From Trueperaceae bacterium (lineage in GTDB: Bacteria > Deinococcota > Deinococci > Deinococcales > Trueperaceae), in contig JAMLIB010000002.1 in NCBI GenBank assembly GCA_023954415.1, positions 254,599-318,598 on the forward strand: a DNA stretch of 64,000 nt. The letters run 5' to 3'. Both the position numbers and the translations under genes were made by a program. Of this stretch, positions 42,388 to 50,220 are shown one piece after another. The notes under the pieces were generated by a model. The model was given only the letters and a program-made list of their open reading frames with translations, made no database searches and was not told the origin of the DNA. The first letter of the stretch is position 1, and every line of letters begins with the position of its first letter.

Positions 42388-42652
42388 GTCCCGCCATTTG
42401 CTCCAAACGCTGGTCGTAAAGCTCGTCCCGAGAGAAGGGCGCGTCCAGTCTGGACGTACGGCTAGACCACGTGACTCGCAACCTGGCTATGGCTTCCTCG
42501 CGCCCAGGCATCGAAACCGCAGCGACCCGTCCCCCGAGCGCCGCGTCCAACGCGCGCCTGACCAACTCCGCCTCCGATACGCCCAAGGCATCCGCCCGGT
42601 TCTTCAGGGCGACGTCCTGCGCTTCCGTCAGGTAGAGCTGCTTCCTGACCAT
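42374..42652 (-). CDS. vapB: Ribbon-helix-helix antitoxin (VapB-like)
   Basis: A 92-residue antitoxin with an N-terminal RHH domain (VRKQLYLTEAQDVALKNRA...LGVSEAELVRRALDAAL) that binds DNA and a C-terminal tail (SRTSRLDAPFSRDELYDQRL) that would block VapC. I chose ATG 42652 because the -10 box TATAAT (42665-42660) lies 7 bases upstream, giving a leaderless mRNA; ATGs at 42661 and 42658 overlap that box. Two 10-bp direct repeats (TGATGTATAA, TGATGTATAT) cover the promoter and start and are the likely operator. Confidence 0.83.
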   Translation of the reverse strand: MVRKQLYLTEAQDVALKNRADALGVSEAELVRRALDAALGGRVAAVSMPGREEAIARLRVTWSSRTSRLDAPFSRDELYDQRLEQMAGHGDR

Positions 42653-42670
42653 ATACATCATTATACATCA
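42651..42670 (-). promoter_or_regulatory. Promoter and direct-repeat operator of vapBC
   Basis: Adjacent 10-mers TGATGTATAA and TGATGTATAT on the minus strand. The junction forms TATAAT, 7 bases before the ATG at 42652. Confidence 0.6.
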
Positions 42671-42714
42671 CAGCGACCGGGGGCAGCGATCGGGTCGCCA
42701 TATGCCCCGGCGCC

Positions 42715-44718
42715 CTAGTCCAAATCCACGAACCTGACCCCCGCCGGCGCCGCGCCGCCCGCGTACATGGCGCGCACGACCTCGGCGTGATCGGCCACCA
42801 CCTTGTCGCGCCGGATGCTCAGCTTCGGCGTCACGGAGCCGTCCGCCATCGTCAGCTCCTTCAGCACGGCCGCCGCGCGCTTCACGCTCGACCAGTCGGG
42901 CATGCCAGCGTTCGCGCGCCGGACAGCCTCGCGTAACGCGGCCGCCACGTCGGCCTGCTCGAGCACGCTCTGGGTAACGGGGCCGTAACGCTGCGCCAGC
43001 ACCTCGCGATCGAGGAACAGGAGGGCCGCGCAGAACTTCTCGCCGGGACCGACGACGATGGCCGTGGCGACCAGGGGGTCGGCCTCCAGGCGCTCGGTGA
43101 TGGGGTCGGGCATGACGTACTTGCCCGTGGAGAGCTTGAAGAGGTTCTTGAGGCGGCCCGTGATGGCGAGGTAACCGTCATCGTCAAGCTTTCCGAGGTC
43201 GCCCGTGTGGAACCAGCCGTCTGCGTCGATGACCTTGGCCGTCTCGTCCGGCCTGGCGAAGTAGCCGAGCATGACGTGCGGGCCGCGCGTGAGGATCTCG
43301 TCCTCGTCGCTGATGCCGATCTCGACGCCCGGTATGGCCTCGCCGACCGTGCCGGCGCGGTTGCGGCCCGACCGGTTGAAGCAGATGACGGGGCTCGTCT
43401 CCGTCAGGCCGTAGCCCTGCAGCACGTCTATGCCCGCGGCGCCGAGGCGGTTGACGAGCTCGCCGCGCAGCGCCGCCCCGCCGACGATGATCGTCTTGAG
43501 CCGCCCACCGAGGGCGGCGCGCCACTTCGAGTAGACGAGCCTGTCGAGCAGGGCCCGCTCGGCGGCGGCCAGCCCCCCGGAAGGCTTGCTCACGTCGAAG
43601 GCGTCTGCGAAGGCCAACGCCCGTGCGTAGAGCACCTTCTTGACGCCCGTGAGCGTGGTCCCGACGGCCTCGATGCGCTCCCACGACTTCTCGAGGACAC
43701 GCGGCACGGCCGCCATGAACGTGGGGCGCACCTCTTGAAGGTCCTCGCGCACCGAGTCCGTCGTGCCGAAGTAGACGGTGGAACCGAACCACATGTTCGC
43801 GTACATGAGGGTGCGCGCGAAGATGTGCGTGAGCGGCAGGAAGGAGAGCACGGTCTCCTGGGCGCCCGAGAGGAACGTGGGCAGGTCCGTGAGGGAGGCG
43901 ATGGCGTTGCTCGAGAGGTTCTCGTGGCTGAGCATCACGCCCTTCGGCGAGCCCGTCGTGCCGGACGTGTAGATGATCGTGGCCACGTCGCTCGCCTGCT
44001 GGCCGGCGGCGAACGTCCGGATCAGGTCTGGGCGCCGCTCCAGCTCGCGTTCGCCCCTGGCGATGATGGCCGCGTAATCCGTGACGAGCGGGCCGCCCTC
44101 CTCGGGCCAGCCGGCACCGCCCGCCACTGAGGGTGCGCCCTCCGTGGCGGGCGCACCCTCAGTTGGCGCGCGCCCGCCGACCGCCGAAGCGTCGCCACCC
44201 CCAGGCACCGGCGCGTTCCCGCGCGGCGAGCCGGCGGCCGGCGCCAGCAGCTTCACCCCTGCGAGGCCGCGCGTCGCCTCGAGCATCCGCGCGAGCAGCG
44301 CCTCGTCAGAGGCCAGCACGGCCGCGCAGCCGCTCTCGCTCAGGATGAAACGCATGGCGTCCGGCGTATGCGTCAGGTAGATGGGCACGTCGACGAGGCC
44401 GGCTATCAGGCAGGCCATGTCGGCGAGCACGAAGCTCATGTCCGAGTGCGTGAAGAGGGCGACGCGGTCGCCGCGCTCCAGCCCCATGGAACGCAGGCCG
44501 GCCGCCATGGCCTCCGCCTTGCGCTTGAGCTCGCCGTTCGAGAGCGTCGTCCAGGGAGCCCCGGGGCCGCCGGGCTTACCGGGCACCGCCGACGGCCGGT
44601 CGTTGAACGCGCGCCCGTTCGGCCTCTCGGAGACCGCCTCCGCGAGCAGCGCCGGCAGCGTGCGGCCAAGCTCCAGGCGCCCGGGTCCCGACGTCCATCG
44701 CGCCGTTCTCACGACCAT
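42715..44718 (-). CDS. fadD: Long-chain acyl-CoA synthetase (AMP-forming)
   Basis: A 667-residue adenylate-forming ligase of the bacterial long-chain acyl-CoA synthetase (FadD15-like) group. Motifs are TIIYTSGTTGSPKGVMLSHE (P-loop), GYGLTETSPVICFN, DGWFHTGDLGKLDDDGYLAITGR, and the late KLSTGKYVMP lysine region. AGGAGGG lies 6 bases before the ATG. A proline/alanine/glycine-rich insert at about residues 160-215 lies between the N-terminal subdomain and the P-loop; its DNA contains a 15-bp perfect inverted repeat. No other beta-oxidation genes are in view. Confidence 0.92.
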   Translation of the reverse strand: MVVRTARWTSGPGRLELGRTLPALLAEAVSERPNGRAFNDRPSAVPGKPGGPGAPWTTLSNGELKRKAEAMAAGLRSMGLERGDRVALFTHSDMSFVLADMACLIAGLVDVPIYLTHTPDAMRFILSESGCAAVLASDEALLARMLEATRGLAGVKLLAPAAGSPRGNAPVPGGGDASAVGGRAPTEGAPATEGAPSVAGGAGWPEEGGPLVTDYAAIIARGERELERRPDLIRTFAAGQQASDVATIIYTSGTTGSPKGVMLSHENLSSNAIASLTDLPTFLSGAQETVLSFLPLTHIFARTLMYANMWFGSTVYFGTTDSVREDLQEVRPTFMAAVPRVLEKSWERIEAVGTTLTGVKKVLYARALAFADAFDVSKPSGGLAAAERALLDRLVYSKWRAALGGRLKTIIVGGAALRGELVNRLGAAGIDVLQGYGLTETSPVICFNRSGRNRAGTVGEAIPGVEIGISDEDEILTRGPHVMLGYFARPDETAKVIDADGWFHTGDLGKLDDDGYLAITGRLKNLFKLSTGKYVMPDPITERLEADPLVATAIVVGPGEKFCAALLFLDREVLAQRYGPVTQSVLEQADVAAALREAVRRANAGMPDWSSVKRAAAVLKELTMADGSVTPKLSIRRDKVVADHAEVVRAMYAGGAAPAGVRFVDLD
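44126..44163. repeat. Perfect inverted repeat inside the acyl-CoA synthetase gene
   Basis: ACTGAGGGTGCGCCC (44126-44140) and GGGCGCACCCTCAGT (44149-44163), an 8-base loop between them. It encodes part of the low-complexity insert (TEGAPATEGAPSVAGG). Confidence 0.8.
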
Positions 44719-44805
44719 CTCGACCCTCCTAACGGCTCACGAGCGACGTCGGCCCAGGTGGTCGCCTCCCACGCTCACGTGCGGAGGGCCGCGCTTCGGC
44801 GCTAC

Positions 44806-45159
44806 CTACGCCTTCTGAGCGCCTCCCGCCTGCGCCGCGCGCGACGCCTTCTCGGCGAAGTCTCTCGCGAACAGCTTGATCTCGCTCGCCAAGCCGGCGT
44901 CGTTCGTTGCCTTGCGGTAAGTATCCGCCATGGAGAGGAAGGTCTGGAAGAAGAAATCGTTCATGTCGTCGACCGACATCTCCTTGACCCAGAGGTCGAT
45001 GCGCAGCGCGTTGCGCTGAACGCCGTCCCACAACGACAAGATCATGGCCCCGGCGTCGTGCTGGCCCGGCTCCGGGGAGTCGTCGGCCTGCCAGCGGATG
45101 GCCTCGATGCCACTGTCATCCATGTCTACGGCCAGGCGGATGTGGGAAGACTTCGACAT
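44806..45159 (-). CDS. GldC-like protein
   Basis: A 117-residue soluble protein that resembles GldC, known from the gliding-motility lipoprotein loci of Bacteroidota. Compare IRLAVDMDDSGIEAIRWQAD, GAMILSLWDGVQRNALRIDL, WVKEMSVDDMNDFFFQTFLS and MADTYRKATND. No other gld genes are nearby, so a motility role cannot be assumed; the fold-level function is unknown. TACCAT (45171-45166) lies 6 bases before the ATG, a leaderless-type promoter. It is divergent from the RmlA-like gene. Confidence 0.72.
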   Translation of the reverse strand: MSKSSHIRLAVDMDDSGIEAIRWQADDSPEPGQHDAGAMILSLWDGVQRNALRIDLWVKEMSVDDMNDFFFQTFLSMADTYRKATNDAGLASEIKLFARDFAEKASRAAQAGGAQKA

Positions 45160-45165
45160 GCCCGC

Positions 45166-45171
45166 ATGGTA
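45166..45171 (-). promoter_or_regulatory. -10 box, leaderless promoter of the GldC-like gene
   Basis: TACCAT on the minus strand, 6 bases before ATG 45159. Confidence 0.55.
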
Positions 45172-45261
45172 ACTGCAGCGCGGCGCGGCGCACGGTATCT
45201 TCGAGGGCGAGCCGGCACCGGCGCGACGGCATGAAGCGCAGGGTGGTTCGCACCGCAGGGT

Positions 45262-45290
45262 GGCGGTAGCCGCTTGCGGTGACTACCGCC
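45262..45290 (+). promoter_or_regulatory. Hairpin in the leader of the RmlA-like gene
   Basis: GGCGGTAG (45262-45269) pairs with CTACCGCC (45283-45290), with a further CCGC/GCGG inside. It lies between a TATCTT box (45196-45201) and the start at 45322. Confidence 0.4.
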
Positions 45291-45321
45291 CACGGTCGCC
45301 GCCCACCATGGAGGGAACCTC

Positions 45322-46389
45322 ATGAAGGGACTCATACTCGCAGCCGGCCTCGGCACCCGCCTGCGCCCGATAACCAGCCTCAAACCGAAGCCGACGATTG
45401 CGGTGGCCAACAAGCCGCTCATCCACCACGCCGTCGACAACCTGGTCGAGGCCGGCGTGCGCGAGATCGGCGTCGTGGTCAGCTACCTCACGCTCAACTC
45501 CATCAAGGAGACGCTGGAGGGCTACCCCGGCGTGCGCTTCGAGTACATCATGCAGAACCCCCCGCAGGGCCTGGCGCACGCCGTCAAGGTCTCGCGCGAG
45601 TTCCTCGGCGACGAGTCGTTCGTCATGTACCTCTCCGACAACCTCTTCGAGCACGGCATCACGGAGTTCGTGAACCGCTTCAGGCCGGGCGAGAGCAACG
45701 CCGTCATGGCGCTCGTGCCCGTGACCCGCGAGGCGGCCAAGTCGCTCGGCGTCGCCGTGGTGGACGGGGAGCGCATCACGAAGCTCGTCGAGAAGCCGGC
45801 CGACCCGCCGAGCACCCTGGCCGTGGCCGGCGTCTACGTCTTCGACTCGCGCATCCACGCCATGATCGAGGGGCTGGCGCCGGGCGCCAAGGGCGAGTAC
45901 CAGATCACCGACGCCATCCAGCGCCTCATCGAGGCGGGCGACGAGGTCGTGCCCGTCACCGTCCGCGGCTGGTGGAAGGACACGGGCCAGGCGGACGACA
46001 TCCTCGACGCCAACCGGCTGCTGCTCACGCGCCTCAAGCGCGACGTGCAGGGCGAGACGGAGAACGCCACCCTCATCGGCGAGGTGGTCATCGGCGCCGG
46101 CGCGGTGGTGAAGGACACGACGGTGTTCGGCCCCGTCATCATCGGCGCCGGCGCGCACGTCGAGCGCGCCTACGTCGGGCCGTTCACGGCGATCGGCGAC
46201 GGCTGCACCGTGCGCAACGCTGAGCTCGAGTACTCGGTGGTGGGCAACCGCACCGTGATAGACGGCGTGAAGCCACGCATCCAGGCCAGCCTCATCGGCG
46301 AGGACGTGACCATCACGGGCCACGACTCGCGGCCGGCCACGCACCGCATGGTCGTGGGCGACGAGAGCCGGATCGCGCTGCACGAGTAG
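45322..46389 (+). CDS. Sugar-1-phosphate nucleotidyltransferase (long RmlA-like)
   Basis: A 355-residue glucose-1-phosphate thymidylyltransferase-type enzyme, making an NDP-sugar. The nucleotidyltransferase domain (1-235) has GLILAAGLGTRLRPITSLKPKP, MYLSDNLFE, VEKPADPPS and WWKDTGQADDILDANR. A C-terminal left-handed beta-helix (about 245-345) with hexapeptide repeats (IGEVVIGAGAVVKDTTVFGPV) marks the long form seen in antibiotic- and archaeal-type enzymes. GGAGG precedes ATG 45322. No other nucleotide-sugar genes are next to it. Confidence 0.9.
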   Translation: MKGLILAAGLGTRLRPITSLKPKPTIAVANKPLIHHAVDNLVEAGVREIGVVVSYLTLNSIKETLEGYPGVRFEYIMQNPPQGLAHAVKVSREFLGDESFVMYLSDNLFEHGITEFVNRFRPGESNAVMALVPVTREAAKSLGVAVVDGERITKLVEKPADPPSTLAVAGVYVFDSRIHAMIEGLAPGAKGEYQITDAIQRLIEAGDEVVPVTVRGWWKDTGQADDILDANRLLLTRLKRDVQGETENATLIGEVVIGAGAVVKDTTVFGPVIIGAGAHVERAYVGPFTAIGDGCTVRNAELEYSVVGNRTVIDGVKPRIQASLIGEDVTITGHDSRPATHRMVVGDESRIALHE

Positions 46390-46447
46390 CGGCGCCGACG
46401 GCCTGAAGCCGGGCGGCGGGTCACGCCAAGCATGAGGCGGGTCCCAG

Positions 46448-47887
46448 CTAACGAGTCGGCGTCAGCAGTAGCCCGCCCCTCCCGGGCACGACCCACGCCC
46501 CTTCCCCCTGCTCCACCACTGCGCCGGTGAGCGCGTCCCGGCACCGCCCCACGGGCAGCGCCCCGGACGGCACCGCCGTCGCCCCATCACCCACGTTGAC
46601 GACCGCCCACACGGGCGGCTCGCCCTCCAGGCGGCGCTCGACCACCACGAGGCCATCCGCGGGCGCGCTGACCGCCGTGGCGCCCCGCCGCAGGGCGGCG
46701 AGCTCGCGACGCGCGCTCGTCAGGGCGCGGACGTAGCCGAGCAGCTCGGCGTCCCACCTACCGCCGTCGTCCCACGGCATACCCGCCCGGCAGCCCGGGT
46801 CGTGCCCGCCGCGCAAGCCGAGCTCGTCGCCGTAGTAGATGCACGGCGCGCCCGGCCAACTGAACTGGAGCAGCAGCGCGAGCCGCACGGCGCCGGCGTC
46901 GCCCCGCAACGACGTCGCCAACCGCGGCGTGTCGTGCGAGCCGAGCAGGTTGAGCTGCGAGCGCACGGCCGCCGCCGGGTAGGCGGCCAGCAGGCGCGCG
47001 GCCGTCTCCGCGAACGCGGCCGCCGACAGGCGCTGGACGCCGTTGAGGCCGCTCCGCGCCAGCTCGTCGTGAGCGAGGTCGCGCCCGACGAGCCCGAAGA
47101 TCGCGCGCGTGAGTTGGTAGTTCATCACGCCGTCGAAGATGTCGCCCTTCAGCCAGCGCCCGGCCTCGTCCCAGATCTCCCCGACCAGGTAGGCCTCGGG
47201 GTTCACGGCCCGGCAGCGCGCGCGGAACGCGCGCCAGAAGTCGTCGTCGTCGATCTCGTTGGGCACGTCGAGGCGCCAGCCGTCCGCCCCGGCCGCCAGC
47301 CACTTCTCCGCGACCTGGTAGATGAACTCGCGCACGGCGGGCGTGGACGTGTTGAACTTCGGCAGCGCGGCCAGGCCCCACCAGGCGTCGTAGCCGAGCT
47401 GCCCGCCCCCGTAGGCGTTCAAGGGGAAGTGGCGCACGTGGAACCAGTCGAGGTACGCGCTGCTCGGGCCGTTCTCCATGATGTCGTGGAACTGCAGGAA
47501 GCCGCGGCTGGCGTGGTTGAACACGCCGTCGAGCACCACGCGCATGCCGCGCCGGTGGCAGGCGGCCACCAGCTCGTCCAAGGCGGCGTTGCCGCCCAGC
47601 ATGGGGTCGACCTGATGGAAGTCCTGCGTGTGGTAGCGGTGGTTCGAGCCAGAGGCGAAGATCGGGTTGAGGTAGAGGGCCGTTACGCCGAGGTCGTGCA
47701 GGTAGTCGAGCTTCTCGACCACGCCGAGGAGGTCGCCGCCCTTGTAACCGTGCAGTGTGGGCGGGGCATCCCACTCCTCGAGGTTGCTCGGCTTGTGAAC
47801 TCGTGGGCTACGTGCGAAGCGGTCGGGGAAGATCTGGTAGAAGACGGCGTCTTGCACCCACGCCGGCCAGGTGTCGCTTGCAGACAT
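46448..47887 (-). CDS. GH13 alpha-glucosidase/neopullulanase-like enzyme
   Basis: A 479-residue glycoside hydrolase family 13 enzyme without a signal peptide, so probably a cytoplasmic maltodextrinase. The conserved regions are VVLDGVFNHASR, GWRLDVPNEI (nucleophile Asp), YLVGEIWDEA (acid/base Glu) and LLGSHDTPR (third Asp). The N-terminal carbohydrate-binding domain of classical neopullulanases is absent; the protein starts directly with DAVFYQIFPDRF. TAGCAT at 47900-47895 lies 7 bases before the ATG. It is divergent from the YczE gene. Confidence 0.9.
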   Translation of the reverse strand: MSASDTWPAWVQDAVFYQIFPDRFARSPRVHKPSNLEEWDAPPTLHGYKGGDLLGVVEKLDYLHDLGVTALYLNPIFASGSNHRYHTQDFHQVDPMLGGNAALDELVAACHRRGMRVVLDGVFNHASRGFLQFHDIMENGPSSAYLDWFHVRHFPLNAYGGGQLGYDAWWGLAALPKFNTSTPAVREFIYQVAEKWLAAGADGWRLDVPNEIDDDDFWRAFRARCRAVNPEAYLVGEIWDEAGRWLKGDIFDGVMNYQLTRAIFGLVGRDLAHDELARSGLNGVQRLSAAAFAETAARLLAAYPAAAVRSQLNLLGSHDTPRLATSLRGDAGAVRLALLLQFSWPGAPCIYYGDELGLRGGHDPGCRAGMPWDDGGRWDAELLGYVRALTSARRELAALRRGATAVSAPADGLVVVERRLEGEPPVWAVVNVGDGATAVPSGALPVGRCRDALTGAVVEQGEGAWVVPGRGGLLLTPTR

Positions 47888-47894
47888 GGCGGGA

Positions 47895-47900
47895 ATGCTA
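47895..47900 (-). promoter_or_regulatory. -10 box, leaderless promoter of the GH13 gene
   Basis: TAGCAT on the minus strand, 7 bases before ATG 47887. Confidence 0.6.
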
Positions 47901-47920
47901 ACCCGCTGGCCTTCCGGGGT

Positions 47921-47926
47921 TACGCT
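47921..47926 (+). promoter_or_regulatory. -10 box, leaderless promoter of the YczE-like gene
   Basis: TACGCT, 6 bases before GTG 47933. With the GH13 box it makes a back-to-back leaderless pair within 45 bases. Confidence 0.55.
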
Positions 47927-47932
47927 CCGCTA

Positions 47933-48634
47933 GTGATCCTGCCCCGGCGCCCCCTCTCCTGGCGCGTCTTCCTCCTCCGCCTGCTGCAACTCAACGTCGG
48001 CCTCGTGATCTACGGCCTGTCCGTCGCGCTCATGGTCAGCGCCGGCATCGGGCTGGGGCCGTGGGACGTCTTCCACCAGGGCATCTCGCGGCTGACGCCG
48101 CTGAGCATGGGTCAGGCGATGATCCTCGCGGGGCTGGCGGTCCTCGTCTACTCCGTCATCGGTCCGAAGGTGAGGATCGGCATCGCGACCGTGCTGAACA
48201 TGGTCCTGATCGGCGTGTGGTGCGACGTCTTCCTGGCCGTCCCCGGCTTCCCCCACGGCACGAGCTACCTGCTCGGCGTGCTGCTGTTCTGCGTGGGCAT
48301 GGTGCTCTGCGGCGTGGCCACGGGGCTCTACATCACCGCCGGCCTCGGCGCCGGCCCCCGGGACGGCTTCGTGCTCGGCGTCGCGAAAGTGACGGGCGCC
48401 AAGGTGCGGACCGTGCGTACCGTCACCGAGATAGCGGTGTTCGCGCTCGGCTGGCTGATGGGGGGCACCGTCGGGTTGGGCACGGCGCTCTTCGCGCTGA
48501 CGGCCGGCCCGCTGATGCAGTTCTTCCTGCGCGTCTTCCGGTTCTCCGGGCGCGCCCACGCGGCTCTCGAGGCGCGCCTCAAACCAGGCACCCTAGCCGG
48601 TGCCGGCGCCGGCGCGCGGTTCGAGAAGGGTTAG
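47933..48634 (+). CDS. YczE/YitT-type integral membrane protein
   Basis: A 233-residue membrane protein with about five helices. The sequence GLVIYGLSVALMVSAGIGLG followed by PWDVFHQGISR, and the later TAGLGAGPRDGFVLGVAK, are typical of the YczE family. Its function is unknown, with distant links to membrane transport or sensing. GTG 47933 is chosen from the TACGCT box; a long antisense frame upstream was discarded. A polar 25-residue tail ends the protein. Confidence 0.82.
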   Translation: MILPRRPLSWRVFLLRLLQLNVGLVIYGLSVALMVSAGIGLGPWDVFHQGISRLTPLSMGQAMILAGLAVLVYSVIGPKVRIGIATVLNMVLIGVWCDVFLAVPGFPHGTSYLLGVLLFCVGMVLCGVATGLYITAGLGAGPRDGFVLGVAKVTGAKVRTVRTVTEIAVFALGWLMGGTVGLGTALFALTAGPLMQFFLRVFRFSGRAHAALEARLKPGTLAGAGAGARFEKG

Positions 48635-48712
48635 CGGTCACACGTCAGCCACCAGCCGGGTCAGGCGCTAGACCCGAAGCCGACGCCGGCCGTGGGTGAC
48701 GGAGTCGGCGTG

Positions 48713-48735
48713 GGCAGGGTGCTGTTCGCCCTGCC
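48713..48735. terminator. Hairpin directly after the M81 peptidase gene
   Basis: GGCAGGG (48713-48719) and CCCTGCC (48729-48735) pair perfectly with a 9-base loop, ending one base before the stop codon of the leftward operon. There is no T-run on either strand, so it is terminator-like at best. Confidence 0.4.
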
Positions 48736-50220
48736 TCAAGCGAACGGGTCTTCCACCCACGGGTACTTGTGCAAGTCGGCGCGTTCGAGCGGGATGTCGG
48801 TCATGCGGGGCGCGATCGCGCCGGGGCCGCCCATGTAGATGATCTCGCTCGCGATGGGGGCGAAGGCGCCGTAGAAGTGCTGCGTCGACTTGACGACTAT
48901 CAAGCGCTTGGCGAGCACGTCGATGCCCATGCCCGTGAACACGTCGGGGCTGAAGACCTGCCCGCGCCGGTCGCTCACCACGACGTCAACGCCGCCCATG
49001 CGCAAAGCGGCGGCGGCGCCGCACGGCACCCACAGGGGTCCCGCCTCCTGCGGCCAGTTCTGCACGAGGTCGGGGTTCACGTTCCGCACTTCGGCTTCGA
49101 CCTCGAGCGTCGGTCCCGAGGTCGCCCCGAGCTTGCCGCCGAGCCTGACCCGTATGCGAGCGCCGACGCCGGCGGCGCCGGCCTGTGCAACGACCTCGGG
49201 GTCGTAGATCATGCCGAGGGCAGCGTCCGTGGTGCCGCGCTCGAGGAGCGCGGCGAGCGCGTAGGTGGAGTCGCCTGGGGCGCCCCCACCCGGGTTATCG
49301 GCCTGATCGGCCACGACGACGGGCCCCTGGTGCGCTGCCAACGCCTTGTCGAGGGCCGCGTCCAGCGTGAGCGGGTCGAGCGTGACCTCGCGGCGCAGGG
49401 CGTGGAACCGCAGACCCCACTCGCGCGCGGCGCGCTCCGCCGCCGCCATGTCGCCGTCGGTCACGGCGAGCATCTTGCAGCCCATGTCGGGCACGTCGCC
49501 CCACGGGAAGCCGTGGGCCAGCGATAACGAAAGCACCTCGCCACGCGCCTCCGCGGCCGTCATGGCGTCGACGAAGGCGCGCATGGGCTGAGTCGTGGTC
49601 GGGTAGATGCCGATCATGCGGCAATCGAAGAGGGCCATCGTCGGGGTCACCTCGCCGGCCGCCGCCTTGGAGATGAGCCTGAACAGGTCGGCGCCCCGTT
49701 CCGCCAGGTCCGTGTGCGGGTACTCCTTGTAGGCCACCAACACGTCGGCCAACTCGAGCATCGCGTCGCTGAAGTGGCAGTGCAGGTCGAACGAGACGCC
49801 GATGGGGACCGCGGGGCCGACGACCTCGCGCACGCGCGTTACGAGGTCGACCTCACAGTTGTCGCACCCTTCCGCCACCATCGCACCGTGCAGGGGGAGG
49901 AAGACCATGTCCACGGGCAGTTCCTCACGCAACCGCTCCAGGAGTTCGTCACGCAGGCCCTCGTAGGCCGCCCGCGTCACGACGCCCGACGGCTGGGCGA
50001 ACGCCTGCAGGCCGAACACGAACTCCCAGCCGCGCTCCAGGGTCAGGCGCCTGATCTCCTCCAGGCCGGGCTCCTCCTGGAAGCCCGTTGCCTCGTACTC
50101 CGCGCGCCGCACGACCGTGAAGTCCTCCAGGCGCGTCGGCAGGGGCACGAACGTGTTCGTCTCTGTCGACACGGTGCCCGCGAAGACCCGCACGTTGCGC
50201 CCGCGCGGCGGCCAGCTCAT
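48736..50220 (-). CDS. M81-family metallopeptidase (MlrC-like)
   Basis: A 494-residue protein of the MlrC/M81 family, zinc enzymes that include microcystinase C, which hydrolyses linear microcystin products. The N-terminal M81 domain has TETNTFVPLPT, LHGAMVAEGCDNCEVD, SFDLHCHFSD and KEYPHTDLAERG with candidate metal ligands. The C-terminal MlrC_C domain has ADQADNPGGGAPGDST. It overlaps the serine hydrolase gene by 4 bases and is last in an operon with a peptide-type ABC transporter, so peptide or amide catabolism is likely; microcystin itself is not implied. Confidence 0.87.
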   Translation of the reverse strand: MSWPPRGRNVRVFAGTVSTETNTFVPLPTRLEDFTVVRRAEYEATGFQEEPGLEEIRRLTLERGWEFVFGLQAFAQPSGVVTRAAYEGLRDELLERLREELPVDMVFLPLHGAMVAEGCDNCEVDLVTRVREVVGPAVPIGVSFDLHCHFSDAMLELADVLVAYKEYPHTDLAERGADLFRLISKAAAGEVTPTMALFDCRMIGIYPTTTQPMRAFVDAMTAAEARGEVLSLSLAHGFPWGDVPDMGCKMLAVTDGDMAAAERAAREWGLRFHALRREVTLDPLTLDAALDKALAAHQGPVVVADQADNPGGGAPGDSTYALAALLERGTTDAALGMIYDPEVVAQAGAAGVGARIRVRLGGKLGATSGPTLEVEAEVRNVNPDLVQNWPQEAGPLWVPCGAAAALRMGGVDVVVSDRRGQVFSPDVFTGMGIDVLAKRLIVVKSTQHFYGAFAPIASEIIYMGGPGAIAPRMTDIPLERADLHKYPWVEDPFA

